Positions 47,652 to 56,175 of a stretch of 64,000 nt of DNA are shown one piece after another; position 1 is the stretch's first letter, and every line of letters starts with the position of its first letter. The notes under the pieces were generated by a model. It was not told the DNA's origin and ran no database searches. It saw only the letters and a program-made list of their open reading frames with translations. The DNA is from Pseudoalteromonas sp. G4 (GTDB lineage Bacteria; Pseudomonadota; Gammaproteobacteria; Enterobacterales; Alteromonadaceae): contig NZ_JAPEHW010000005.1 in assembly GCF_028875915.1 (NCBI RefSeq), positions 48,013 to 112,012 of the forward strand, written 5' to 3'. The translations under genes and the position numbers were made by a program.

Positions 47652-48701
47652 TTAGAGGAACTCCTCACCACCGCCGCCACCAAGCATAATTTCGCCTGAG
47701 TCAGCAAGACGACGTGCCACACTGAGGATTTCTTTTTGCGCAGCTTCTACTTCACTAATACGAACCGGCCCCATAGCTTCAAGGTCATCAACCATCATTT
47801 CAGCGGCACGTTTAGACATATTATTAAGAATTTTATCTTTAAGTCCTTCATCAGCCCCTTTAATCGCTTTCATCAGTACATCTTGTTGTACCTCACGAAG
47901 AATCGCTTGAATACCGCGGTCATCCACATCGATTAAATTATCAAAGACAAACATTAAGTCTTGGATTTGTTGCGACATTTCTTCATCATGCTCGCGAATT
48001 GCATCCATTAGCTGACCTTCTACATTGGTATCGAGGTAGTTCATAATGTCTGCCGCAGCTTTCAAGCCACCCATTTTCGCAGCTTGCGCACCCGCTTGAC
48101 CGGCAAATTGTTTCTCCATGATTTCATTTAATTCTTGTAATGCCGCTGGTTGAACTTCTTCAAGGTTGGCAATACGCATGGTTAAATCAAGGCGAACTTT
48201 TTCAGGAAACTGATTAATAATTTCCGCTGACTGTTCAGGCTCTAAGTAGGCAAGAACAATGGTTTGGATCTGCGGGTGTTCATTACGAATAATATTTGCT
48301 ACCTGCTTCGAGTCCATCCATTTCAGTGAATCAAGACCTTTAGCTCCCGAGCCCATAATAATTTGGTCAATCAAATTCGCCGCTTTTTCTTCACCAAGTG
48401 CCGCAGTAAGTGCTTTCTTAATAAAGTCTTCTGATTGGAAGCCAATCGTACTAAAACTTTGAATTTGGTCTATAAACAACTTGTGTACAGCTGCTATTTT
48501 CGATTGACTTAAATCATCGAGACCCGCCATTGCCATACCCACTTTTTGCACTTGTTTTGGCTCTAAGTGCTTTAAAATTTGTGCAGCATCTTCTTCTGAT
48601 AAGCTCAATAAAAGAATCGAGGCTTTTTCAACACCATCAAGCTTATCAACATCAAAACTAGCGTTCGATTGTTCTGCTACTTGGTTCTCTTGATCAGTCA
48701 T
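47652..48701 (-). CDS. fliG: Flagellar rotor switch protein FliG
   Basis: A 349-residue rotor protein that contacts the stator. The N-terminal domain LDGVEKASILLLSLSEEDAA, the middle EHPQIQTIVLAYLEPEQSAE and the charged C-terminal torque helix DLMFVFDNLIDVDDRGIQA are all intact. Its start overlaps the fliF stop by 8 bases. Confidence 0.96.
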   Translation of the reverse strand: MTDQENQVAEQSNASFDVDKLDGVEKASILLLSLSEEDAAQILKHLEPKQVQKVGMAMAGLDDLSQSKIAAVHKLFIDQIQSFSTIGFQSEDFIKKALTAALGEEKAANLIDQIIMGSGAKGLDSLKWMDSKQVANIIRNEHPQIQTIVLAYLEPEQSAEIINQFPEKVRLDLTMRIANLEEVQPAALQELNEIMEKQFAGQAGAQAAKMGGLKAAADIMNYLDTNVEGQLMDAIREHDEEMSQQIQDLMFVFDNLIDVDDRGIQAILREVQQDVLMKAIKGADEGLKDKILNNMSKRAAEMMVDDLEAMGPVRISEVEAAQKEILSVARRLADSGEIMLGGGGGEEFL

Positions 48702-50406
48702 CTTCGGTTAACCACGCTTTAACTACTTGAGAAGAAAGTTCCGGCTCATTTGCTACAAGTGCTCTTACAGCTTTCAGTAGGTCTTCATCGCCATGTAAAT
48801 CTGGTAACTGAAGCGTACCATCAGGGCTAAAGCCTACCGCGGACTCGTCAAATTCTTGACTCAGCATATCAATTGTATCATCACCTAAGTCTACACCTGC
48901 AGATAGGCTTGCGTCATCATAATCCTCAGTTGTGTCTTCTGGACTAATTAGTTTGCGTAACATCGGACGTACAACAGCCAGAATCAGAACAATAATGACA
49001 AGCGCACCCAGTGCTAAACGAACAACTTTAAAGAACCACGGTTGCTCCCAAAGTGGTAACTCAATGACTTCACCCAGCTCTTCTTGCACAAATGGAATGG
49101 TTACGACTTCTAACGCATCCCCACGTTGCATATCAAAGCCAATACCGCCTTGCAGTAAACGACGAATATTTGCAAGTTCCTGTTGTGTACGAGGATCACG
49201 AGTGGCCTCACCGCCTTCTGCCACACCATTTTTATAGTTGACAGCAACAGATACACTAATACGACGAATTACACCCGTTTGTTGGCGCTTGTGCGAAATA
49301 GTGGTATCCAATTCATAGTTGCGTGTCGCTTCTTTACTGTTGCGACTTGGCATAGTGCTTTGCGATGAATCCGAGCCCGCTTGTTCAGGAATTTGAGAAT
49401 TCACTGGTGGCTGGTTGGTAAGTGCACCAGGAATGCCCACTGCCAGACCGCCAATATTGGTATCTTCACGGGTCATCTCACTGCGCACTGCAGGTAAATC
49501 TGGGTTGAAACGTTTTTGTGTTTCTTCGATTGAACTAAAGTCCATCACTAAATCAACTTGAGCTGTGTAGTTCCCAAGACCAACCACAGGGATCATGATA
49601 GAGTCGATTTTTTCTAAATATTCTTGTTCACGTTTACGCTCAATTTCATACTCTTTGCGCGAACGGGCGGTCAGGGAGTTTTGCGAACCTGAATTCAGTA
49701 AGCGGCCATTTTGATCGGTTACAGTAACACGACTTGGCTCAAGTCCTTGTACCGCAGACGCTACCATATCCACCACCGAATCCACTTCTTCGCCATCAAG
49801 TGTACGACCGCGTCTTACTGTTAAAACTACTGTTGCACTAGGTTTTTTCTCTCTGCGTGCAAATACGTTTTCTTTTGGGATTGCAAGTAGCACTTTTGCA
49901 CGGGCAACTTTGCTCAACTCTTCAATTGTTCGCGCAAGTTGTTGTTCGCGAGAGTGCTTTAAGCGTTCTCGCTCTAACCGCTGACTCACACCAAAACCCA
50001 TATCTTGCATCAAAATTTCAGTGCCAGATGAAGGTGTTTGCTCTAATCCTTCTTTTGCCATTAATAGCTTAATGTTCTGATAGGCTTCTACCGGCACCAT
50101 CACCACATTGCCATCAAGTTTATACTCAACTTTTTGCGCATCAAGGAATTCAAGGGTTTGGATAAGCTCATCCATTGGCATCTTGCCAAGTGGGCGCATA
50201 TCAGGCTCTTTAGCCCAAATCATGATAAACACTGCAATTGCAACACAAATGGTTAATGCAATGATTAACGTCACTTGACGCATTACATCAACACCACTCA
50301 AGCTGCCAAGGAAACCCGATTTTTGTTCTTGATTGTCACTTTCCATGTCAGTGACAGCTAAGTCATTGGTGTCCATTGTTGTTAAATCTGTTGATGAATT
50401 AGCCAC
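48694..50406 (-). CDS. fliF: Flagellar MS-ring protein FliF
   Basis: A 570-residue double-pass membrane protein forming the MS ring. Helices lie at about 44-64 and 448-470. The YscJ-like ring domain includes KVEYKLDGNVVMVPVEAYQ and a LLAIPKENVFARREKKPSA segment. The C-terminal FliG-binding tail holds EPELSSQVVKAWLTEDD. It follows fliE by 19 bases and overlaps fliG by 8. Confidence 0.96.
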   Translation of the reverse strand: MANSSTDLTTMDTNDLAVTDMESDNQEQKSGFLGSLSGVDVMRQVTLIIALTICVAIAVFIMIWAKEPDMRPLGKMPMDELIQTLEFLDAQKVEYKLDGNVVMVPVEAYQNIKLLMAKEGLEQTPSSGTEILMQDMGFGVSQRLERERLKHSREQQLARTIEELSKVARAKVLLAIPKENVFARREKKPSATVVLTVRRGRTLDGEEVDSVVDMVASAVQGLEPSRVTVTDQNGRLLNSGSQNSLTARSRKEYEIERKREQEYLEKIDSIMIPVVGLGNYTAQVDLVMDFSSIEETQKRFNPDLPAVRSEMTREDTNIGGLAVGIPGALTNQPPVNSQIPEQAGSDSSQSTMPSRNSKEATRNYELDTTISHKRQQTGVIRRISVSVAVNYKNGVAEGGEATRDPRTQQELANIRRLLQGGIGFDMQRGDALEVVTIPFVQEELGEVIELPLWEQPWFFKVVRLALGALVIIVLILAVVRPMLRKLISPEDTTEDYDDASLSAGVDLGDDTIDMLSQEFDESAVGFSPDGTLQLPDLHGDEDLLKAVRALVANEPELSSQVVKAWLTEDD

Positions 50407-50425
50407 AACCCTACTCCACTATCGC

Positions 50426-50758
50426 TTAAACTGGCATGTTCATGATGTCTTTATAAGCTTCAACAAGCTTATTTCGCACCTGAACCGTTGCCTCAAAGGC
50501 CACTGATGATTTTTGTGAAGCGATCATCACTTCCGCAAGAGAAACATTGCGGTCACCCATTTCTAAAGCAGTTGCTTTTGCTTTTGAATCTGCTTGCAAA
50601 CCGCTAACGGTATCTAACGCATCTTTAAGTAAGTTATTGAACTCAACTTGCGAGCTACCTTGAATGGTTTCAATCGGCTGTTTTGGTTTTGAGAAATTAC
50701 TTGCTTCAACTGCAAGCGACTGCATTTCCTGATAAAGATTGTTTGCTGAAATATTCAT
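50426..50758 (-). CDS. fliE: Flagellar MS-ring/rod junction protein FliE
   Basis: A 110-residue protein joining the MS ring to the rod. The C-terminal MIASQKSSVAFEATVQVRNK and LVEAYKDIMNMPV are the family hallmarks. It is the first gene of the fliEFGHIJ transcript, behind a sigma-54 type promoter element. Confidence 0.95.
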   Translation of the reverse strand: MNISANNLYQEMQSLAVEASNFSKPKQPIETIQGSSQVEFNNLLKDALDTVSGLQADSKAKATALEMGDRNVSLAEVMIASQKSSVAFEATVQVRNKLVEAYKDIMNMPV

Positions 50759-50795
50759 GCTGACAAACCGTACTAAATAAACTTACCAATATGAA

Positions 50796-50811
50796 TGCAA
50801 ACTTAATGCCA
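50796..50811 (-). promoter_or_regulatory. Sigma-54 promoter upstream of fliE
   Basis: On the minus strand TGGCAT-TAAGT-TTGCA closely fits the -24/-12 consensus TGGCAC-N5-TTGCA. It ends 37 bases before the fliE ATG, which suits transcription of the hook-basal-body cluster by RpoN with the FlrC activator encoded just upstream. Confidence 0.85.
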
Positions 50812-50882
50812 GAAATAAAACCCTATTTATCAGTTATTTACAAAGCCATTATTTTGACAAGGTAGAATATTTAAACAACAAG

Positions 50883-50903
50883 AAGCCCTCAGAACGAGGG
50901 CTT
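50883..50903 (-). terminator. Rho-independent terminator after flrC
   Basis: AAGCCCTC pairs with GAGGGCTT around a 5-base loop. Read on the minus strand it is followed by CTTCTTGTTGTTT, a T-rich tail. It lies 20 bases after the flrC stop and before the fliE promoter. Confidence 0.85.
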
Positions 50904-50923
50904 AAGAAGAGTGAAACGCTTTC

Positions 50924-52315
50924 TTATGCAGGCAGCTCGATGCCCATTTCACGCATTTTTGCTAACTTGTAACGTAATGTACGAGGACTTATGCCAAGTT
51001 TATCCGCGACATCTTTACGTTTACCATTGCACGCTTTGAGCATATCAAGAATTATCGAGTTTTCTTTGTCTTTCAACTCTTGTTTGTATCCAAGTGACTC
51101 ATCATGAATGGGGTCTTTGCTTTGTAACGTTGCAATATCAGGTATGATTTCACTTTTTTCTGCAGCATTCGCTGTAACTTTAGTCGATTGCAAACTAGCA
51201 ACTGAGCCTAAGAAAATATCATCCGCATGAATGGTTTTATCACTTTGTAAAATCAACGCGCGTTGCACCACGTTTTCAAGTTCACGTACATTACCCGGCC
51301 AGGCATGACTTAATAATTTTGCTTTTGCAGCCTCATCAAATTGCACTGGCATGTCATTATTATGACGCTGAATTAAATGTTCTGCTAACGGGATAATATC
51401 CCCTGGGCGCTCTGCTAGCGGTAACCATTCAAGTGGAAACACATTTAAACGGTAATATAAATCTTCACGGAACACCCCTTCTGCAACCGCCTCTCGCAAG
51501 TCGCGGTTTGACGTTGCAAGAACGCGTACATCAAGTTTAATGGTTTTACGTGAGCCTAATCGCTCTACTTCACGCTCTTGCAGTACGCGTAGCAGTTTTG
51601 CCTGTAGACTTAAATCCATCTCAGTGATTTCATCAAGTAAAATGGTGCCACCTTGCGCCTGTTCAAACTTACCTGGGCAGGCTTGAATTGCGCCTGTAAA
51701 TGCCCCCTTTTCATAACCAAACAATGTGGCTTCAAGCATGTTTTCAGGAATGGCTGCGCAGTTGATAGCAACAAAATTTTCTTCTGAGCGTAATGACTTG
51801 TCGTGGATATAGCGGGCCATAACTTCTTTACCCGAACCACTTGGACCCAGCACCATCACAGATGCATCTGACTTCGCTACTTTCTCAGCAAGTTTCATTA
51901 ATGCTTTACTGGCAGGATCTTCTACAATAGGACCATCTTTAATCGATTCTTTTTCAGGTAGATAACGACTTACCATATTTAGCAATACTTCTGGCGCAAA
52001 TGGCTTCGCCATATAATCAATAGCACCAAGACGCATCGCTTCAACTGCATCATCTATAGTGGCATATGCAGTCATCATTAATACTGGTAGATCTGGGTAA
52101 TTTAGCTTGATGCTTTTAAGTAAATCGATGCCTGACATAGCCCCCATTTGCACGTCACTCACCACCAGTGAAATACCACCTTGTTTTAATTTGATAATGG
52201 CTTGTTCGGCACTATCGGCTTCAATGCAGCTAATATCTGCCAATGCTAAGGTATCAACTAAAGCTTCGCGTAAACCAGAATCATCTTCTACTACTAATAC
52301 TTTTGCATCGCTCAT
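50924..52315 (-). CDS. flrC: Sigma-54-dependent flagellar response regulator FlrC
   Basis: A 463-residue NtrC-type activator for class III flagellar genes. Receiver domain with Asp 54 in LVVSDVQMG; AAA+ domain with Walker A GPSGSGKE (157-164) and the sigma-54 contact loop GAFTGA at 204-209; C-terminal Fis-like helix-turn-helix NGKRKDVADKLGISPRTLRY. I prefer the ATG at 52315, with AGGAGA just upstream; five extra N-terminal residues would follow from an earlier in-frame start. It lies 8 bases after flrB. It probably activates the fliE and flhA promoters. Confidence 0.95.
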   Translation of the reverse strand: MSDAKVLVVEDDSGLREALVDTLALADISCIEADSAEQAIIKLKQGGISLVVSDVQMGAMSGIDLLKSIKLNYPDLPVLMMTAYATIDDAVEAMRLGAIDYMAKPFAPEVLLNMVSRYLPEKESIKDGPIVEDPASKALMKLAEKVAKSDASVMVLGPSGSGKEVMARYIHDKSLRSEENFVAINCAAIPENMLEATLFGYEKGAFTGAIQACPGKFEQAQGGTILLDEITEMDLSLQAKLLRVLQEREVERLGSRKTIKLDVRVLATSNRDLREAVAEGVFREDLYYRLNVFPLEWLPLAERPGDIIPLAEHLIQRHNNDMPVQFDEAAKAKLLSHAWPGNVRELENVVQRALILQSDKTIHADDIFLGSVASLQSTKVTANAAEKSEIIPDIATLQSKDPIHDESLGYKQELKDKENSIILDMLKACNGKRKDVADKLGISPRTLRYKLAKMREMGIELPA

Positions 52316-52323
52316 AATGTCTC

Positions 52324-53418
52324 CTAACACGCTTTTTTGCCAATAATAGGAAGGTATAAATTAAATTCGGCACCACCGAGTTCACCATTGCCCGCTTTAA
52401 CAAACCCTTGATGGCTGTTTGCAACCGACTGCACAACTGCAAGACCTAAACCTGTACCATGTGACTTGGTAGTAAAAAACGGTTCAAAAATTTGCTGAGC
52501 GGCATTTTCACTGAGACCTGGCCCATTATCTTGCACCGAAATTTTGACATGTTCCGCAAATCGCTCTGAACGCGTTGCGCTTAAAATAATTTTGCCACCT
52601 TGCCCAGATGCCTGCACTGCATTATGAACCAAGTTACTAATAGCGCTGCTAAGCGCCACTTTATTGGCAATTATCTCAATATCCGGCTCTGGTAACTTCA
52701 AATCAAGTTCACACTGCTGGCGCATTATCATGGCTTCAGACGCATTGGTAACATCTGTTAGTAATGCCTGCATTGATACGGGTGCTAACACTTGCTGTTC
52801 ACCACTTTTAGCAAATAGCAGCATGTCATTAACTTGGCTTTCTAAATCTTGTAAACGCGACATCAGCTTTTCATGAAAATTGGTGCGCGCTGTCGGGTTT
52901 AATTTTTCAGACGATAAATTGGCGGCATATAACATTGCAGCAGAAAGTGGCGTACGCACTTGGTGTGCAAGCGAGGCGACCATTTTGCCTAATGCACTCA
53001 GGCGTTGCATATGTGCAATACGCGATTGTAACTGCCTTGTTTGGGTTAAATCTGTCATTAAGATCAACTGACCCGGCTCAGGTGTCAGTGGCGAGATATC
53101 AAGCTTTACTAAACGACCATCGCGTAATGTCACTTCATGACCATCACTACCGTTAGGTGCAAACGAGCGCTGAATAATCGTAAACCAACGTTCCCCCTCA
53201 AGCGGCTCTCCCAGTAAATCAATAGCGATTTGGTTTGCTTTCGCTACCATTCCTTTACCATCAAGCACAATCACACCGGCAGGCATGGTATCAACTAAAT
53301 GACTCAACCAACTTGCTTGTTTTCTCAGTTCACTAAGTTCACCCACGTACTTTTCCTGCATCAAACATGGGTTATATACCTCGTGAAATTGTTGGGGTAT
53401 GATTTGCGCTAATGCCAT
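52324..53418 (-). CDS. flrB: Flagellar sensor histidine kinase FlrB
   Basis: A 364-residue cytoplasmic histidine kinase that phosphorylates FlrC. A PAS domain (about 38-125, LVDTMPAGVIVLDGKGMV) precedes the H-box SLAHQVRTPLSAA with His 152, then N, G1 (VQDNGPGLS) and G2 (GTGLGLAVV) boxes. No membrane helix is seen. The start is uncertain: the ATG at 53418 is chosen, and 53475 or 53361 are alternatives. The gene is not preceded by flrA here; a divergent tag gene follows. Confidence 0.9.
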   Translation of the reverse strand: MALAQIIPQQFHEVYNPCLMQEKYVGELSELRKQASWLSHLVDTMPAGVIVLDGKGMVAKANQIAIDLLGEPLEGERWFTIIQRSFAPNGSDGHEVTLRDGRLVKLDISPLTPEPGQLILMTDLTQTRQLQSRIAHMQRLSALGKMVASLAHQVRTPLSAAMLYAANLSSEKLNPTARTNFHEKLMSRLQDLESQVNDMLLFAKSGEQQVLAPVSMQALLTDVTNASEAMIMRQQCELDLKLPEPDIEIIANKVALSSAISNLVHNAVQASGQGGKIILSATRSERFAEHVKISVQDNGPGLSENAAQQIFEPFFTTKSHGTGLGLAVVQSVANSHQGFVKAGNGELGGAEFNLYLPIIGKKAC

Positions 53419-53458
53419 AATGGTACACCAATTAATTACTCTAACTAATGAGTACTTA

Positions 53459-53474
53459 TACACGAAGTGTGCCA
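53459..53474 (-). promoter_or_regulatory. Possible sigma-54 half-site upstream of flrB
   Basis: On the minus strand TGGCAC-ACTTC-GTGTA has a perfect -24 box, but the -12 box lacks the GC of TTGCA. Placed about 41 bases before the chosen flrB ATG. Only a weak candidate; it would make sense because flrBC is sigma-54 dependent in vibrios. Confidence 0.3.
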
Positions 53475-53545
53475 ATTTTTATTTTTATATAATACAATAA
53501 CTTAAAGCACAAAAAAGACGTCAATTATTTGTCTAAGGGATTTAT

Positions 53546-54136
53546 ATGTGCCAACGATGTGAGTGGCTCGATACCACAAAAGCGGATTATATTGCCTACC
53601 ATGATACCGAGTGGGGCGTGCCATTATTTGATGACCATTTGTTGTTTGAGTTTCTTACACTTGAGTCAGCCCAAGCAGGATTAAGTTGGTATACCATTTT
53701 AAAAAAACGCGATAATTATCGAAAAGCCTTTGCTAATTTCGACCCAAATCAAGTCGCACAGTTTGATGAAAGTAAGAAGCTTGAGTTAATGGAAGACAGT
53801 GGCATTATTCGCAATCGACTTAAAATTAACGCCGCGGTAAATAATGCACAACAGTTTTTAGCGATTCAAAAGGAGTTTGGCAGTTTTGCCAACTATCAGT
53901 GGCAGTTTGTAAATAACAAACCAATAATTAACGACATCAACAGCAAAGGTGATTATCAAGCCACCACCAAAGAATCCGAAGCCTTTGCTAAAGACCTCAA
54001 GAAAAGAGGTTTTAAATTTTTAGGACCAACCACAGTTTATGCACATATGCAGGCTTGTGGCATGGTAAACGACCATCATAATCACTGTTTTCGCAAACAA
54101 GAAGTTATTGCACTCTACCCTTCTCTTTTTTCTTAA
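53546..54136 (+). CDS. tag: DNA-3-methyladenine glycosylase I
   Basis: A 196-residue base-excision enzyme that removes 3-methyladenine from alkylated DNA. The N terminus CEWLDTTKADYIAYHDTEWG holds zinc ligands Cys 5 and His 19; the C-terminal MVNDHHNHCF supplies His 177 and Cys 181. The LESAQAGLSWYTILKKR motif carries the catalytic-site Glu and Trp. It is divergent from flrB and stands alone. Confidence 0.95.
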   Translation: MCQRCEWLDTTKADYIAYHDTEWGVPLFDDHLLFEFLTLESAQAGLSWYTILKKRDNYRKAFANFDPNQVAQFDESKKLELMEDSGIIRNRLKINAAVNNAQQFLAIQKEFGSFANYQWQFVNNKPIINDINSKGDYQATTKESEAFAKDLKKRGFKFLGPTTVYAHMQACGMVNDHHNHCFRKQEVIALYPSLFS

Positions 54137-54167
54137 CGAACCGCTTCCTAATCCTGCTTATTGATAG

Positions 54168-54196
54168 TCAAAAGTGAATAATGAATTCACTTTTGA
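54168..54196. other. Perfect 12-bp inverted repeat between tag and the cytochrome b561 gene
   Basis: TCAAAAGTGAAT (54168-54179) and ATTCACTTTTGA (54185-54196) are exact inverse complements around the 5-base loop AATGA. It is 31 bases after the tag stop and 59 before the next ATG. No T run follows on the plus strand, so it could be either a weak terminator or an operator for the downstream pair. Confidence 0.7.
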
Positions 54197-54255
54197 ACTA
54201 TTAAAATTCAAATGAAGCTCAATTAAAGTGTGCCTATCTAATTAAGGAAATGATT

Positions 54256-54795
54256 ATGGTTTTCGATAACGAAACTAAGTTCGGTACAGTTAGCAAAGTA
54301 TTCCATTGGCTGAGTGCCATAGTAATTCTCGGACTATTTGCCGTCGGTTTCTGGATGGTCGATTTAAACTACTACAGCGAATGGTACCGCACAGCACCAT
54401 ATTGGCATAAGAGTATTGGTATTCTTTTACTTGGGTTTACGCTGGCTAGATTACTGTGGAAATTTATAACGCCATCACCAAAAACATTAACAACGCATAC
54501 AAAGCTAACCCAATTAGCAACAAAATTAGGACATTTAGCGCTGTACAGCATTTTATTAGTGATCCTCATTAGCGGTTATCTCATTTCAACTGCAGATGGG
54601 CGTGCAATTGAAGTATTCACTTGGTTTGAAGTTATGAGCCTTGGTGAACTGATTGCAAACCAAGAAGACGTTGCTGGCAGCATTCATAAATATGCAGCTT
54701 ACAGTTTAATGGCAATAGTATTAATACATATTTTAGCGGCGCTAAAGCATCACTTTATCGATAAAGATGACACCTTGCGCCGTATGATTAAGTAA
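54256..54795 (+). CDS. Cytochrome b561-family protein (YodB/YceJ type)
   Basis: A 179-residue four-helix haem membrane protein. Conserved histidines lie in FHWLSAIVILGLF, a WHKSIGILLLGFT segment, GHLALYSILLVILISGY and IHKYAAYSLMAIVLIHILAA, matching bis-haem b ligation. The ATG at 54256 is chosen because AAGGA sits 7 bases upstream; a preceding ATG at 54250 touches that site. It is followed 19 bases later by a YceI-family gene, the same pairing as yceJ-yceI in Escherichia coli. Electron partner unknown. Confidence 0.9.
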   Translation: MVFDNETKFGTVSKVFHWLSAIVILGLFAVGFWMVDLNYYSEWYRTAPYWHKSIGILLLGFTLARLLWKFITPSPKTLTTHTKLTQLATKLGHLALYSILLVILISGYLISTADGRAIEVFTWFEVMSLGELIANQEDVAGSIHKYAAYSLMAIVLIHILAALKHHFIDKDDTLRRMIK

Positions 54796-54814
54796 ATTTA
54801 TAAGGAAAATGACG

Positions 54815-55375
54815 ATGAAGAAAACACTATTAGCATCAGCTCTTGCACTTAGCAGTTTGGCTATGCCTGTAATGGCCGCAGACTATGTGATTGATACTAA
54901 AGGCGCCCATGCTTCGATTAATTTTAAGGTTAAACACTTAGGTTACAGCTGGCTAACAGGTCGTTTTAATACTTTTTCTGGAGAGTTCAACTACGATGAA
55001 AAACAACCTGAAGCGAGCAAAATTTCAGTAAACATTGATACAACCAGTGTTGATTCCAATCATGCAGAGCGCGACAAGCACTTACGTGACAGTGATTTTC
55101 TAGATGTTAAGAAGTTTTCAACCGCAACCTTCAACAGTACTAAAGTGACTGATTTAGGCAATGGTAAACTTGCTATAACAGGTATTTTATCACTGCAAGG
55201 GATTGAAAAAGAAATCACTATCGACGCTAAAAAAATTGGTGAAGGTAAAGACCCATGGGGTGGTTATCGCGCAGGTTTTGCTGGCACAACATCGATTCAA
55301 ATGAAAGACTTTGGCTACAAAATGGACTTTGGTCAAATTGACTTTGACCTTCATATTGAAGGCATAAAAAAGTAA
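54815..55375 (+). CDS. YceI-family periplasmic lipid-binding protein
   Basis: A 186-residue secreted lipocalin-like protein that binds isoprenoid lipids such as octaprenyl chains. A signal peptide (1-22, cleaved after VMAA or MAA) precedes the family pattern YVIDTKGAHASINFKVKHLG and the central DFLDVKKFSTATFNST, ending FGQIDFDLHIEG. The ATG at 54815 has AAGGA at 8 bases; an ATG at 54809 is too close. Operon partner of the cytochrome b561 gene. It ends 10 bases before a hairpin. Confidence 0.94.
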   Translation: MKKTLLASALALSSLAMPVMAADYVIDTKGAHASINFKVKHLGYSWLTGRFNTFSGEFNYDEKQPEASKISVNIDTTSVDSNHAERDKHLRDSDFLDVKKFSTATFNSTKVTDLGNGKLAITGILSLQGIEKEITIDAKKIGEGKDPWGGYRAGFAGTTSIQMKDFGYKMDFGQIDFDLHIEGIKK

Positions 55376-55385
55376 AAAGTTGATA

Positions 55386-55413
55386 AGATGAGCAGTTAAA
55401 TCTCTGCTCATCT
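55386..55413. terminator. Hairpin between convergent yceI-like and small membrane-protein genes
   Basis: AGATGAGCAG pairs perfectly with CTGCTCATCT around an 8-base loop. It lies between two convergent stop codons. On the minus strand it is followed by a moderately T-rich stretch; on the plus strand the tail is A-rich. Confidence 0.6.
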
Positions 55414-55416
55414 AAA

Positions 55417-55659
55417 TCAAATAGTTACTTTCAATATCACATACGGAACTAAATTAAAGAAAACAATAAGTACTTTATAAAACGCAAAATACTGCACATA
55501 AAGTAAGTTGAGTGCTTTATGCTCTACATTAAAAAGCTGACTGTGAATTGTTACTATTGATTGGCGAAAAAGTAATAAAAGCACTGCGCTGACGCTTAAA
55601 ATAACCATATTAACAATCGTTGACCATCCTAAAAAACTCACAATTTGTTCAATCGCCAT
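55417..55659 (-). CDS. Small two-helix membrane protein (DUF6868-like)
   Basis: An 80-residue inner-membrane protein. The N-terminal FLGWSTIVNMVILSVSAVLL helix, a middle loop TIHSQLFNVEHKALN and a second helix region YKVLIVFFNLVPYVIL are typical of a small family I recall as DUF6868, found widely in gammaproteobacteria. No known function. It is convergent with the YceI-like gene and about 190 bases from yebG. Confidence 0.72.
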   Translation of the reverse strand: MAIEQIVSFLGWSTIVNMVILSVSAVLLLLFRQSIVTIHSQLFNVEHKALNLLYVQYFAFYKVLIVFFNLVPYVILKVTI

Positions 55660-55816
55660 AATATTTATTCCCTTCTAATTCATTACGCTAGATTAATCCA
55701 ACCAACTAGTCATCGCAATGCTATCATGGCGTTTCTCTATAAACAGTGGTATTAATTTATAAAAAAGGAATTGGGATCAACAAAGACACTTTATTTTTTC
55801 ATGGTTACTGATATAG

Positions 55817-55836
55817 TACTGTATAAAACAACAGTT
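55817..55836 (+). promoter_or_regulatory. LexA-binding SOS box upstream of yebG
   Basis: TACTGTATAAAACAACAGTT contains CTG-N10-CAG (55819-55821 and 55832-55834) with the AT-rich spacer of the gammaproteobacterial LexA consensus. It is 13 bases before the yebG ATG, where repressor binding would block transcription or initiation. Confidence 0.88.
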
Positions 55837-55849
55837 GAAAAGGTGCGAT

Positions 55850-56131
55850 ATGGCCGTTGAGGTATGTTACAAAGTAGTTAGAGATGGGGTGGAACGAATG
55901 ACATTTACATCAAAAAAAGATGCGGACGCATATGACAAAATGTTAGACATCGCGGAAGCACTTGAAGCCATGTTAGGCGAAGTCGATGTACCACTGAGTG
56001 ATCAACAAAATGAAGCGCTAGCATTAGAAATGGCTAAACGCAAAGATCAGTTTATTGCAGCTCTCAAAGGCGGAAAGCCCACCCCGCCAAACAACAAAGC
56101 AAAAGTAACTGACATTAAAAAAGTCAGCTAA
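55850..56131 (+). CDS. yebG: DNA-damage-inducible protein YebG
   Basis: A 93-residue small SOS-regulated protein. The N terminus MAVEVCYKVVRDGVERMTF and the TSKKDADAYDKMLDIAEALE block match YebG of enterics. The ATG at 55850 is preferred over an in-frame start at 55835, because the upstream one lies in the LexA box and the AAGG site is 6 bases from 55850. It is monocistronic, with a LexA box before it and a terminator directly after it. Its biochemical role is unknown. Confidence 0.95.
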   Translation: MAVEVCYKVVRDGVERMTFTSKKDADAYDKMLDIAEALEAMLGEVDVPLSDQQNEALALEMAKRKDQFIAALKGGKPTPPNNKAKVTDIKKVS

Positions 56132-56133
56132 AT

Positions 56134-56162
56134 AAAAAAGCCACCTAAGCGGTGGCTTTTTT
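56134..56162. terminator. Bidirectional rho-independent terminator
   Basis: AAAAAGCCACC pairs with GGTGGCTTTTTT around a 5-base loop, with A and T runs on both sides. It lies between yebG (+) and the aminotransferase gene (-). Confidence 0.92.
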
Positions 56163-56175
56163 AATAGCAATAATC

